64,000 nt of DNA from Apus apus (taxonomy: Eukaryota > Chordata > Aves > Apodiformes > Apodidae), in contig NC_067282.1 of NCBI RefSeq assembly GCF_020740795.1, positions 178,378,274-178,442,273 of the forward strand, given 5' to 3'. Positions within the stretch are counted from its first letter, which is position 1. Every line of letters begins with the position of its first letter. Under the pieces are notes generated by a model that was not told the DNA's origin, made no database searches, and saw only the letters and a program-made list of their open reading frames with translations. Shown here one piece after another: positions 1 to 12,900 of this stretch. The translations under genes and the position numbers were made by a program.

Positions 1-2925
1 ATGAAAGACTATAATTCAGCAGCATATGAGGTGTTTTAATATATGTAATACAAGGTGAAGTTTGTCCCAGGTCCTTTCCATCTGTAAAACCCTCAGGACA
101 GGGCTCCAGTCATCCCCCTCTCTCCCAATAGTCACCATGTTTCTGATCCTCCTAATCTTTGCTTACTATTTTGTGAAGGTTAGCCAAGGATGTGGGTTAG
201 AAATATTTTTATAAATGAAAGCTACCTTTCTTTTTCTTTTCTTCTTTTTTTTTGTAACTCTCCAAAATATGTATTTTTAACAGAACACATAGACATCGCT
301 CTCCTATGGTTCCAGCAAATCTAGAATACATTGCTGTGCTTCTGCATTCCAGAGCCTTCAGCTGGAAGTACCCTGAACTTTCAAAACCTCACCCTTTCTC
401 TCACAGTCAATAGTCCAAAACCACGTTAAACTAGTAAATGTAAATATATATATATCAGCAATCTTTATTTTATCTATAAACAAAATAATTCTAATAGATT
501 TAAGAGGCATGATCTTGTTTATTTCTGGGGTTTTTGTTTGTTTGGGTTTTTTTGGTTGTTGATGGTTGGTTGTTTTTTGTGTTGTTTGCTTTTTTTTTTT
601 TTACTGGAACTGTGTTGTCACTACCATAGTGGGGTTATTTCTGTTTTGGGTTTAATTATTTCTTGCATTTAGAATGACTTTGAATTAAATTAAGTATTAT
701 TGATCTGCAGTTCTTGGGTTCACCTCTGAATGTTGTCTTAAAAGAGCAGTAAAACACTTGCTCTACTGTAATCCTCCAATAAAGATTTTAGCAATAGATT
801 ATATACCTCTGGTTGCATCTCTTCTTCTTAAACATTCACCTTGCTTTTTATCAATAAAATCAGATCTTAAAAGTACTTAACAAGAGAGATAATTACTTTT
901 ATCACAACTTTGGAGCTTGGGAAACAGAAGCATGGGGTGCTGAAGTGACTGTCTCAAAATCAGCCAGGAGATCAGTGCGAGGGCTGAGAACTCAGATTTG
1001 CATTTCCCAGTGCAGAAGACTATCTATCTTAACTTCCTTTTGAGCTACACTTCTAATTCCTTCTGGACTGTGTGACTTGTTTCCCCCTAATTTATTAATT
1101 AATTTCAGTGCTGTTTTGGACACATGACTTTAATACCATCTACTCTATTAGAACAAAGAGGTACTTCTGTATTCTCTCTTATGAGCTGAAATATAAAAAA
1201 GTATAACATTTCAGCAACACCTGTAGGTTTTTCAATTGCTTTCTTTTTAACTCTGATAATTTAGCTCAATTTTCCTCAAAGTATGACCTATCAGACGGAT
1301 CCAGTCTGCCTAACAAGTTTCCTAGCCCACAACCAATTCCAGCAGCCTCTTTCCCAAGCACCCTCAGGCACGAGCAAGGAATTGGATGCTGGCTGAATTC
1401 ATGGTTTTGCCAGCCTGTGAAGTGTTCCCTGTCTCCCTCATTCCCTATTTCCACTGCCACTTCATCAACACATGACTAGATAGATGTGCTTCTATCACAT
1501 GGCAAAAAAGATAGCACCTCCCACTAGATTAGGGATGTGTTTCTGGCCCAAAGAGTGCACTGGCAAATGGGGCTAGACGCTACATCTGTGCTATGGCATT
1601 GAGTAAGTTTATTGCTCCTTCCTTGCTTGGTGCCTTGATGTCCTTCTCCCAGGTTACTGGTGCCTGTTGATGTTAGCTGGTATGGTGCCTCCTTTACCTC
1701 TTAGATACAGGGCACAGTGCTTACTGCTCCACTGTTGGCAAGGTGCCTCACATGAGAAGTGTTTCATATTGGATTTGCAAGGTAAATCTGATATGAAAAT
1801 CTTTGCTTGGCTGATTTAATAGAAAATAAAAACTAAACATAGTAAGCGAGTTCTCTCATTTAAAGTAATACTCCTGTCTAGTTCAGAGCACATGGCTTGT
1901 CCTTGAGTTCTTCCAGCAAAGTCCTACTGCCTGCAAAAGCAATTCCCTACCTGTATCAAGCTTTGATTCTGCTGGTCTTTTCACACAGTACCTCACTTAG
2001 GCACACTCCTAAAGTTTAAAACTTGCTTAAATATTTTCCTTTTGATGTGTTTATTCCAGTCTGACACTTCTTTACTGTTTATTTGTTTACTTTTCTGGAA
2101 GTTAGAAAATGGCAAAAGAACCTTGCTAAAGGGGCTGAAATTACTGTCATATTGGACAGAGATCAGACTTCGTACTTTCTCTTACATCTCCAAACTAACT
2201 GAAAAGAAAAATGAAAGAAGAAATATTCCTTGATGGAAATAACAGCACATAGTGGTGCAGACATGGAATAATGTCAAAGGTCATTTAATGATGAGTTAAC
2301 ACTTCAGAAACTTGAAATCAGTAGGAAACACTGGCAAGCTGCATTTAAGTCTGCTATACTCAGAGGTTATTACCAACTTTTATTTTCTGTGCCTAAAACA
2401 TAATAAATATGCAATACTTCATGAGGACAGATCCCAAATCTGAAAACAGCCTCACTGGAAGTAAAAGATGACAGTGATGATGAAGGTTACATCTATAGGA
2501 GGGAGCATTTAGGATGAGATCTTTAAGATGGGACCGTCTGTTAAATACACAAAATGTGAGGAAAACAAGAAAACTGATATTTCTAACAACTGATGTCATT
2601 AAAGAAATGCACATAATGGTATGGAAAGCTAATTAATCCATGTCTGCAATCCTCAGATGTTTAATGCAGTTCTATAAATAAATGACTCTCAAGTAAGTTT
2701 TTACTTGGTCTTTTGGCTGAGGTCTGTACAAATATGGACAGTGTAGGCTTTGCTAGGAGGCTGGACATGTGTCTGACCTTCCCACTGCTTCTGAGATTGT
2801 CTCAGTCTAGCCAGTAAGAAATGCAACACTGCCAGCATCACAGTCACTGTCTAGAATACTTAGTCTCGCAGAAGTCATAACAACTCTGTTCTCTTGGCTA
2901 TCTCTGACCATAATAGAGTTCTGGT
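1..2925. other. Intergenic, no gene recognised
   Basis: AT-rich DNA without a coding frame I can support. A T/G-rich low-complexity stretch lies at about 528-602, with long T runs broken by GTTT and GGTT units, and a short (TA)n run lies near 445-453. The longest open frames here are under 80 codons and show no family resemblance. No CR1 tail motif is visible until 2926. Confidence 0.6.
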
Positions 2926-3350
2926 TCACAGAATCACAGAACTACTGAATGGTTGAGGTTGGAAGAGACTTCTGGAGAAAATCTTGTCCAAACTCCCTGC
3001 TCAAGCAGGACCACATAGAGCAGATTACACAGGACCATGTCCTGATGGCTTTTGAATATGGAAACTCCACAATCTCCCTGAGCAACCCGTGCTGGGCCTC
3101 AGTCACCTTGTTCAGCCTGCAGCTCCTGTGTTTCAGTTTGTGCTCATTGCCCCTGATTCTGTCACTGGGCACCACTAAACAGAGCCCAGCTCTGTCTCCT
3201 TTACATCTTCCCTTCAGATATTTATATACAGTGGTGGTGAGATCCTCTCAAGTCATCTCTTCTCTAGGCTAAACAGTGCCAGGTATCTTAGCCTTTCCTC
3301 ATAGGAGAGATGCTGCAGTTCCTAAATCATCCTTGTTGCCCTTCACTGGG
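2926..3350 (-). mobile_element. Older CR1 LINE, 3' part (interrupted copy)
   Basis: The left edge reads as the reverse complement of a CR1 3' end (TCACAGAATCACAGAA, then a GGTTGGAAGAG-type block), so the element lies on the minus strand with its 3' end at 2926. Reading inward it follows the C-terminal part of CR1 ORF2 and includes the complement of the block that encodes the conserved HRxRL..VTE region. Frameshifts and stops show it is not functional. The copy breaks off at about 3350, where a younger plus-strand CR1 begins, and resumes at 3988. The two halves add up to about 1.2 kb. Confidence 0.85.
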
Positions 3351-3987
3351 CAGCAGTGTGCCCTTGTGGCTAAGAAGGCCAATGGCATCCTGGGGTGCAT
3401 TAGAAAGGGGGTGGTTAGTCAGTCGAGAAAGGTTCTCCTCCCCCTCTATTCTGCATTGGTGAGGCCGCATCTGGAGTATTGTGTCCAGTTCTGGGCCCCT
3501 CAGTTCAAGAAGGACAGGGAACTGCTGGAAAGAGTCCAGCGCAGAGCCACAAAGATGATTAAGGGAGTGGAACATCTCCCTTATGAGGAAAGGCTGAGGG
3601 AGCTGGGTCTCTTTAGTTTGGCGAAAAGGAGACTGAGGGGCGACCTCATCAATGTTTACAAATATGTAAAGGGTGAGTGTCAAGAAGATGGAGATAAGCT
3701 TTTTTCAGTGATGACCAGTGATAGGACAAGGAGTAATGGATACAAATTGGAGCATAGGAGGTTTAAGGTGAATATCAGAAAAAAATTTTTTACTGTGAGA
3801 GTGACAGAGCACTGGAACAGGCTGCCCAGAGAGGTTGTGGAGTCTTCTTCACTGGAGACATTCAAAACCCGCCTGGACGCCTTCCTGTGTGATGTACTCT
3901 AGGTGACCCTGCTCTGGCAGGGGGGTTGGACTAGATGATCTTTTGAGGTCCCTTCCAACCCCTAGGATTCTATGATTCTATGATTCT
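3351..3987 (+). mobile_element. Young CR1 LINE nested inside an older CR1
   Basis: A 5'-truncated CR1 in the plus orientation. Its open frame runs to a stop at 3902 and encodes the C-terminus of CR1 ORF2, with recognisable blocks [55 protein letters not shown] and [12 protein letters not shown]. The 3' UTR ends in two and a half copies of ATTCTATG (about 3967-3987), the usual avian CR1 terminus. The frame is uninterrupted and the sequence closely matches the copy at 28572-29315, so it is one of the youngest copies here. The reverse transcriptase and endonuclease domains are missing, so it cannot move on its own. Confidence 0.92.
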
Positions 3988-4795
3988 CTCTGGTGTGTCC
4001 ATGTGTCTCATACTGAGGAGCCCAGAACTGGACACTACTCCAGGGGTGGCCTTACCATTGCTGAGCAGAAGGGAAAGATCACCTCCCTCAACTTGTTGGC
4101 AACACTCCTCCTAATACAGCCAAAGATACCGTTAGCCTTTGCCACAATGGCACATTGCTGGCTTATGGTCAACTTAGTTTCCACCAGAACACCCAGGTCT
4201 TACTGTTTGTCAGGTTGTCAGCCCCAGCATACACTGGTGCCTGGGGTTGTTTCTGCCCAGGTGCAGGGCTTTGCACTTCCCCTTGTTGAACTTCAGGGGG
4301 TTCCTGTCAGTCCATTTTGCCAGCCTGTTGAGGTCCCTTTTTGATAGCAACACAACCCTCTGGTGTATCAGCTTCTCCCCCAAGTTTTTTATCATCAAAA
4401 AACCTGCTGAGGGTACACTCTACACTATAATCCAGATGGTATTGAACAGGATTGTGCATAGTATTAACCCCTGGGTTACACTGCTATCTACTGGCCTCCA
4501 ACAAGGCTTCATAGCACAAATACCCATTCCCTGGACCTAGCTGTACAGTTTTAAATCTATCTGACTCTTTGCTCATCCAGCCCATCAGCTTCTCTGTGGA
4601 CACACTGTGGGAGACAGCCTTACTGAAGTCCAGGTAGACAATATCAACAGCTGTCCTGTCATCTACCAAGCCAGTTATTTCATAGTAGAAGGATATTATG
4701 TTGGTTAAGCAGGACGTCCCATTTGCGAATCCATGTTCGGTTACGCCTATTCGCTCTCCCTTTGGTCCTACCACTCTTGCAGTCCTTCCTGCACT
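3988..4795 (-). mobile_element. Older CR1 LINE, 5' part (resumes after the nested insertion)
   Basis: This continues the minus-strand CR1 that stopped at 3350. On the minus strand it encodes a degraded reverse-transcriptase-proximal region. The motif YLDFSKA, typical of the CR1 RT domain, is readable near 4620-4640, followed by a LAKWTDRN..KFNKGKCKALHLGRNNPRHQ block near 4240-4330. Stops and rearranged spacing show decay. The outer (5'-truncated) boundary at about 4795 is approximate, because homology fades gradually there. Confidence 0.85.
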
Positions 4796-5451
4796 GTAAA
4801 GACAGGGAATTGGAACGATCCCTTTATTCTAAAAATGAATATGGCCAATAGCTCAGGCATTTTTCTAAGAGACATGTTCTAGCCTGAAGAGAAAGAATTA
4901 GTAAACAAGTTTGGTAAATACTATTAACATTGCTATAATTAGACAGATTTGCAGATACCAATAAACGCTAAGAAATACATTATACTTCCATTTGTATACA
5001 GAGATACTATATATTATGTTTAACGCAATATGCTCTTTTTACCTATATTTTTTTGCTAATGTTATGTAACTTGAATGTAAAGGAACCTGGAGAAGCCTGG
5101 GAACCTTGAAGGAAGAATGCATACAAAGCCATCTGGAACACCATGTGGAAAAATATGCAGGTCATTTAAAGTGATCTTTCAGCTTATAATTTAATTGTGT
5201 TCATTGGGCATCAACTGCAATCCCCTGTTTCCAAATAAAGCAATGTTCTGTGTAAAATGGTGACTTTTGGACTGATATTTGAAATACTTGCAGTCTGTAC
5301 TTTCAGGACTGTGGATTGAGATTATGGGATGCCAGTCTTTCTGATTGTTTTAGAACCTAAAATTCTTTTGTGATAGGATCTGCTGTCATTTCCCCCCCGA
5401 CAAGACCTCAGTATGAATGACTGGATGATATGTAGAGTAATATTAGAATTA

Positions 5452-5499
5452 ACATTTTTTATTTATTTATTTATTTAATTTATTTATTTTTTTATTAGT
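5452..5499. repeat. (TTTA)n microsatellite
   Basis: Imperfect tandem TTTA units, interrupted once by an AATTTA step and ending in a T7 run. Seen directly. It is likely to vary in length between individuals. Confidence 0.9.
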
Positions 5500-5673
5500 G
5501 TTGGGTACTGTGAGATATAATGAATGTGTGCAAATTTGTTCAGGTCAGTGTCAGACCACACGCACAGGATACTAGGGATTCCTGCTTCAGGTAACTCACC
5601 TAGAACTCTGCTGGGTTGACTCCAGGGTTTACAGTTGTTTTGCATACAATAATGATAACTTGAGGGTGGGTAC

Positions 5674-5689
5674 AAAAAAAAAAAAAAAA
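5674..5689 (+). repeat. A16 homopolymer
   Basis: Sixteen consecutive A residues. I found no flanking direct repeats or upstream gene-like sequence that would mark it as the tail of a retrocopy. Confidence 0.85.
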
Positions 5690-7250
5690 GAAGATATTGT
5701 GTTGTTTATTGGCAACAGTGGTAGAGTCTATATGTTTCTTGATGAACAAACCAAGAATCTGTAATATTTTGCTGGAAAAAAATGTGAACTATATGTAGGC
5801 CAAACAGGATTATCCTCTTAATGACAGCAATTTGTATTACTTTTTAATAGGATTTATTCTTCGTGGCTTGTAGCAGAGAATGAAAGAAACATCCCAGCTC
5901 ATTCAACAAGATGTTCCCTAAATGAGTTCATAGGGTTATATGTAATACTGCTATTGTATGGGCACTCCTGTGAAACAAGGCTGAATTCAATGGCACAACC
6001 AGGAAGAATCATGGATGAATTGGTATAGTCTTTTTAAAAAGAAGTTAACGTTTTGTTCATGAAAAGAAACCCTCATATAATTTTTGCCTGTGAGAAGGCA
6101 AGGAGAAATGCAGGGTGTTGAATGCGTTCTCTTGTGAGGAGCAGAGTACAACATCCATGGTGGGTACAGAGAGGAACAGTTTTGCCCTCATGGCAGAGTC
6201 AGGCTGCCAGCCTCCTGGTGCTGCTATTTCCTTCTTCACAGAGACAAAACTGGGACTGGGGAACACAAGGAACACAAGTTAGGACACAAAAATTGAACTC
6301 TAACTGATTTTGTTCATGATAGCTAAGACTATCTGGATAGCAGATAAGATTGCAATTCTAGAGAGCTTTCTGGGTAAGCAGTCTGGTGGATGATCAGGAG
6401 ATGCCATGGCACAAGAGCCACCCACCACTGCCTGGCTGCTCAGAAGCTGCTCTGTTAACCTATACAGTGAAGATGAACTGGTGATGCAAAAAGCCTCCAC
6501 TATCACTATACAAAGTGCAATATGGAAAATGTGCAACTTAATAGTAACAGTCTTTCAGATGTCATTTCATGCTTGCTATGTATCCACACACAGACTGAAG
6601 TCTTTGCATAACTTAGGCCCATGTCTTTAAGTTGTGTCAAAAAGCAGATGCTGCTTATGAGCTTCATGCACTGCGGGTGTGTAGGCTGAGAGTGAAACAG
6701 CTAACCAGATAGCCTTAACTAGAAAACCTTGCTAAGTTGTGAACTATCATCCCCTTTTACCCTTTTCTTATGTTTTATATGCTTTATGCTGATGCATTTG
6801 TAAAGATAAAGGAGATCAAGCCCAACATTTAACACAGTATCATATGGTGCAATACTAGCTAAAATAAATTGAAATTAAGTGATTGAAGAAACTATAACAG
6901 AGATCTAAAGCTATCTGAAGGCATTTTGGTATAAACTCCTCCAGCTGTCTCTATAATCAATCTGACCACAAAATACTGCAAATATTGAACCGTGTTAATT
7001 TGAACAGAAATATGATCTACATTACACTTACTTCTCAGCAATTGAATAACTGACAAGTATTCCTTTTGAATGGATACATTTATTTGAAAGACATCAGTAT
7101 GAAATACAACTCTTTAAGAGAAGCTAACACTATGGCTTAAGTTACTGTGAGACCTGACTGATTGACTCTGAATACCCCAGAGGAGGTTGTATTACGGAAG
7201 AGATCTTTACAACTGTATCAGTGAAGTGTAGCAACAACCAAGAATGATGT

Positions 7251-7356
7251 TTTCATAGATTATGTTCTGTTGTTTGATAACCAGGCAAAGTGTCAAATGA
7301 TTTCATAGATTATGTTCTGTTGTTTGATAACCAGGCAAAGTGTCAAATGATTTCAT
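7251..7356. repeat. Perfect 50-bp tandem duplication
   Basis: The 50-bp unit starting TTTCATAGATTATG and ending AAGTGTCAAATGA occurs at 7251-7300 and again at 7301-7350 without a mismatch. Six further bases of a third unit (TTTCAT) follow at 7351-7356. The bases just outside differ, which fixes the unit borders. Complete identity indicates a recent duplication or a polymorphic site. An assembly artefact is also possible. Confidence 0.97.
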
Positions 7357-9394
7357 GCCTTAATAAGGAGCTACTGAAGTACAGTTCTCTTAAGAAATAT
7401 TCAGAGATGTTACATAAATACTATCTAGTCCCTGACTCTGGCAGTCAGTTTTATTCACTGTAAAAAATGTTTAATGGGTAGTCTTGAGTTACTTTCAAAA
7501 AGAGTAAAAGAAAATATTACAGGAGGGCAGGCTACTGACCAGACCTAACCTGTCTGAGGTTTGGGATATGGCCCAGAATGTCATAGACTGTCATGGCATC
7601 AGCTATTTTGCACAAAGAAGCAATTTTTTCAAAGTTGCAGAAAGAAATATTGTGGACACTTGTTTGTCATATCCAATGATAAAGAAGGATGAAAGTTGTA
7701 GATTGCAAGTGGAAAAAATAATGCTTGGGTTAGTGAAAATGCCCACTTAGTTAAAATAGAAGCCCTGTTGATAGACAAGACCCTTGAGCACTCTCTTTTA
7801 ACTTACAGAGAGACAATGGAGCAAAACTATGAATGAGAATAGGAACTCTGTTATAGGAATGTGGATGGGTTGCCTCATTGAACTCTGACAAACTAATCAC
7901 TGCAACTCTGCAAATGAGCTGAAAAACTCCTTTGCATCAGTTCCAGCTAGTGAGCTCAAAAATTATTCTTTTTTTTGCATGTAGTATTTACCCCAATAAT
8001 AGCTTAAGTGCTTCCCAAAAGAATATGTGTCTGAGTTAAAAACTCTCTGAATGACTGAAATGCATGTTCTGTACTTGTATTTCACTAAAAAGATATCCCA
8101 GCATTTACACCAGTCAAATTATACCAGTCAAACTAGACTATCAAAGAGGAAGAAATTAATTTCACCAAAAGACTCTGCTCCTGTACAGTAGATATTACTG
8201 TAAAGTACCCTGAGTGGACTAAAGCCATGACTCACTCATATGTCATGTTGAAGAGCATGAACAGCCTCACAGAATGAGTAAGACTCTCTGAGTTGGCCTG
8301 AAAGCTAAAAATATTACCTGTATCTCAGCCTTTGGACAGAGTGCCAAAAGACTTTAGAGTACTGACTTCCAAGGAAAAGGGATTTTCTTTAAAATTATCA
8401 GCAGAATGTTGTAGACTTTTATGTAGGGTAGTCTTGCATATATAAATGAAAAAAATGTTGCTGCAAGGATTACCAGCTGTTAGTTGGCAGAGGTGGAGGC
8501 TCTCTCTCTGCAGTAGGGAAGTGTTATAAGACAATAAAACCAGCCCCACCACATGGCACAGAGCACATGCCCACCATGTGTGGTACTAATGTTGGTGTTG
8601 AACCCTACTTAGTAAATAAGGTCACTTTGAAGTGATATGGTACCTTTTGGGGAATAAATATCTTGTACACTTTCCTAATACACTGAGAACAGCATAGACA
8701 ATCCTGTAACTCTACTGGCACAAAAGCTTAACTGGCGTGAAGTAAGGACCTGCATCGGAAAATATTATTCCATTTTAGTAGCAAAATAGTCAGCAGAAAC
8801 AAAGATATAAGTTTGAGTTTGCAACAGAATTGTGATAAGACTGAGCTGAGTCATTATGTCTTGAAAATATTAATGTTGAGCTCAAACTTAGTCTTCAGTT
8901 GACTTTAATTTCTCGTCTCCTTCAAGAACTATTTTAGCTAATGCAATTCTCCACTGTGTGCTTTAGCTGAAACAGAGATCCCAAGAATGATGAGAAAACT
9001 CAGAGAGGTAAGTGACCAACCAAACAACCTGAATGGTGGGGTTTAGAACTGCAACTACCCTTGCATGCCAGTTGTTCTCACACTGTCTCCCCATTACCAC
9101 TGCTGCTTGTGGACCCACAGTACAGCACATCTGCATCAAGAATCCTCTCTAATCACAGGTTTTGCCTTTGTGGACAGGTAAGGAAATAATATTTTGGTTT
9201 CACAGGGCTTCTCATAATTGAGCTTCTGCTCCAGATTGTGTTTGTTACTCCTTGAATTTTTTTTCCCCATTGAAACGCAGGCAGACTTTTAAGGCTGCAC
9301 CAATGACAGAGCCACTGGCAGTAACACAGCACACACTCAGTACAAGCTTTGTGGGCTGGATTGTTTTACACAATGCTGGACAGGGCATTTATGC
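7357..9394. other. Intergenic, no gene recognised
   Basis: AT-rich non-coding sequence. The open frames are under 80 codons and unremarkable. No tail motifs or simple repeats longer than 15 bp were seen. Confidence 0.55.
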
Positions 9395-9930
9395 ACTCTG
9401 CCCTTGGCCAGGATGGGACTGCATCTGGAATACTACATGCAGCACTGGAGCGCTCAGCACGGGAAAGACATTGGCCTGTTGGAGAGGGTCTAGAGAAGGG
9501 CCACAAAGATGACCAAAGGCTGAAGCACCTCTGCTATGAAGACAGGCTGAGAGAGTTGGGGCTGTTCAGCCTGGAGAAGAGAAGGTTCAGGAGAGACCTT
9601 ATAGCAGCCTTCCAGTACCTGAAGGGGCCACAGGAAAGCTGGGAAAGGGCTTTTCACCAGAGACCGTAGTGATAGGACAAGGGGCAATGGTTTTGAAATG
9701 AAAGAGGGCAGATTTAGCTTAGATACTATCTTCACCATGAGGGGAGTAAGGCACTGGAGTAGGTTACCCAGGGAGGTTGTGGAAGCCCCCTCCCTTGAGA
9801 TGTTTAAGGCCAGGTTGGATCAGACTTTTTGCAGCCTGGTCTAGTGTGAGGTGTCCCTGCTCATAGCAGTGAGATTGGAACCTGTTGATCTTTAAGGTCC
9901 CTTCCAACCTTAACCATTTTATGATTCTAT
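9395..9930 (+). mobile_element. CR1 LINE, 5'-truncated and decayed
   Basis: Plus-strand CR1 3' segment. It carries the ORF2 C-terminal block ([28 protein letters not shown]) up to an in-frame stop at about 9667-9669, then a shifted continuation with [26 protein letters not shown] coding. It ends with the GGTCCCTTCCAACC block and ATGATTCTAT at about 9921-9930. Its 3' tail has barely one repeat unit. It belongs to a different and older subfamily than the copies at 3351 and 28572. The left border is estimated. Confidence 0.88.
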
Positions 9931-12900
9931 AAGCAGTGTACATCCCATATTATTAACTGGCAGTATCACTGTCTTACAATACAGAATAGGAGAAGCAACA
10001 GGAAAATGTGGAAGCTACTTTAGTTTCAGCTGCAGAAGCAAGTTGGGGCTGGGTATAGAACAAAAAGAAGAATCTAAAATAGAGGTATGATAAGGTCTAA
10101 TGCCATTCAGAGTGACAGTACCATAAAAAACATAGAACATAAGACATCTGTGATGTCTCTTTGTGTGAATATTACTAAGGATACTTCTAAAAAGCTTGCC
10201 AGTAAACAGATATTCACATTTTTTGGAGTTGTAAGGATGCCTGCAAAAAAACTACCTGTTTCATCTTATCTGTAGAAATGGTTCATTTTTAATGGTAATA
10301 TTTTAAAAAATGAATTACTTTCAGAGCTGGGAATAAGCAAAGGCATTTTTCATTTTGTTATTAATTCTCTTTATTTGCAGAGGAAATGTCGGAATTCAAA
10401 TTAAATTAATCTAAAGTGGCTGTCTTTTAAGACAGAAAAGTGTAAACAACACATATGAAATAATTCTCCTATGGCTTAAGACATATTCCATATCAGAATA
10501 ATACTAATTCTGTATTTCTGCAGCTATCTTACGTTTTCCTTGCAGATATTAGCCTGAGAATAAATTAGATTTGTTTTCCCAGTATGATTTGAAACTAAAT
10601 ATTAAATAGTTGACTTATTAGGAAATTTAAGGTGTTGTTTCAAACAGTCCTTTGCTTGAAAATTTATTGCAGGAATAGCAAAATGTGTATTAGTCATCAA
10701 AAGCTGTTTATAGATGAGCTTAAATGAGCTTATCAACTAAATGATTCTCAACATCTAGACTAAAATCCAGACCAATAGTGCAGAGGGGAATTTGTGGAGG
10801 GTGGATTAAATAGCCAGAGCTAACTGAAAATGAGGAAAAGTAGTAATTTGAATTTGGATATGATATAAATCTAATAGAAAGGTTTATGTTTTCTAACTTG
10901 GTGTGATTCAAAGCTTACTTTTGATACTGAAGCCAAAATTAAAAAAAAAAAAATACTGTTTATTTTAGATATGCATTTCATAGGAGCCAAGTCAGATCCT
11001 GAACACATCAGGTTTTTAAACTAGTAAATAATCCTGACTTCATTTGTTACTGTGTGCAGCCTCCTACTGTAAAGAAGGAAACCTGATTTTTTTTGTTGTT
11101 TTGTTTTTGGTTTTTTTTTAATGGCTGAAACATGAAAGCTATGTCTGGGCTGAGGGTGGATGTCCCCTGTACTGGAACTCAAGGTCCCTCTCCCTCAGTG
11201 CTTCACCTTGAGGGATCTGTTAGGCTGCCCAGCAGTTTCCTTCTGGCCTCCACATCCAGACTTCTATCCCTTTGGCACAGACAGCCAGGAGTCCTTTTCT
11301 GAGGCTTAACACCCACCAATGTTCTTCTAAAGGTGGAGCAAGTCCCATGGTTTCCTTTTAGAGCAGCCACTGTCATCTGATAAACCAGTCTAACAGTTAC
11401 CATGCCTGCTCAGGAAGAAGGAGGCCCAAGTTTAAGGCTCTCTTCAGCCTCTGTGATACTGGTGCCCTACATTGACCAAAGTAAAGCTGCAGGGAACTCC
11501 TCATTCTTCTTGCTCTTTATTGATTTCACACTCATCCAGGACTGCATGGAAAGCAACACAATCTATCCTGCTTGCCCACCTCTGGTAGCCACTGCCAAGA
11601 CCAGGAATCAGAATTGGGATTCCTCCCGCTGCAGTTTTAACACTGTGTTTAGTGCTGAACTAAACTCTGCTGCCACTCCGCATTAAGATTGACCTACACC
11701 TACCTAATGGAGTGGGGCTTGAGAAGGAGATGGAAAGATCATATGTGAGTCTTGACTGGGTAAGAGCATGAGATAAACAGTAACTTTCTCATTCTGGGCA
11801 GCATGGTTGAAGTTTGAATATTGCTCATTGGTATGTACAATATTAGCATCACTGGTATTTTTTATCATAATCAGAAACACAAAAGTGTAGGTGTTGGTAG
11901 ATTTACTGTTGCCTCAGGAGCCAGGCATAGCTCTGAGGGCTGCACAATTGAGATGAAGCACTTCAGTTCCACTGAAGTCCTATGTGAGGTGCCCATGTGT
12001 TTTTCTGTGGGCCTGCACCCTAGCACCCTCCCAAGTCACATAGGACACCTGTGCAAGTTTTAAGGGTTTGGGTCCCACAGGGAGTTGAACCCAGCTCTGC
12101 ATCCTAGACTAACACTCCTCAAAATGCACATGCCTCTCCTTTAATTTTATCTTCAGTGGTTGCTTGTTAAAACACCAGGATTCCCAGATTTGGGCTGTTG
12201 CCTTTTGTACTGAGCAAAAAGCTACATTACCTGTACAGTACTACTGTAAATTTATAGCTTGCAGAGCTTGTTGAAATCCTTTGGGATAAAAGGTCCTCTG
12301 AAAATGCAGGTATTTTATTTAGTACAGAGGGAAAATATATTGAAGTACTAAGTAAATATCTGTAGGGTGCTAAGCAAAGGTTAACTATCACTGCCAGTCA
12401 AACTAAGACAGTGACAAATGGCCTGAAAGATATACTCTAAGGGCACTAGCAGATGTTTAAAGCAGGATGAAGCACTGAAAGCAGACACTGAACCTTTCTG
12501 TTTTATAGGAGCATTCTTAGGTGGGAGTGAAGCCACCAAGAGGACAATAGGCTTGTTCCTCCCTCAGAATACTTGTGGCAAAACAGCATCAAACGTTAAC
12601 ATAATAGTTTGTACTAACGGTGTAGAAAGAGGAGCTGAAGGCCTATATGCAAAAGAGAACTCATTAAAGATTTATGGAATTATGGAAGTGTTTGTCAGCA
12701 GAGGTAAAGCTGAGAACTGGGAGAGTTTTGTAGACTGTAAATTATAAATTGTCCTTTGTGGTTCTGCTATATAATGTCCCTGTTCAAAAATGTATTATGT
12801 GTTGGCTGTAAGTGAATTAGATAAAGATACAGCATCTAGTATTGTGACGAGGTTTTTTTTGTTAGGGCCAAACCTCTCTCATCAACTAAAGGCTTTGCCA

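Larger units (their letters stand above)
4796..7250. other. Intergenic, no gene recognised
   Basis: AT-rich sequence without a supportable gene. It contains the (TTTA)n microsatellite at 5452-5499 and an A16 run at 5674-5689. Open frames are short and show no known motifs. Confidence 0.6.

Noticed and set aside
3276..3902. 208-residue protein gene
   Set aside because: The frame crosses the junction between the old minus-strand CR1 and the nested plus-strand CR1. It is a chimera of repeat sequences and not a host gene.
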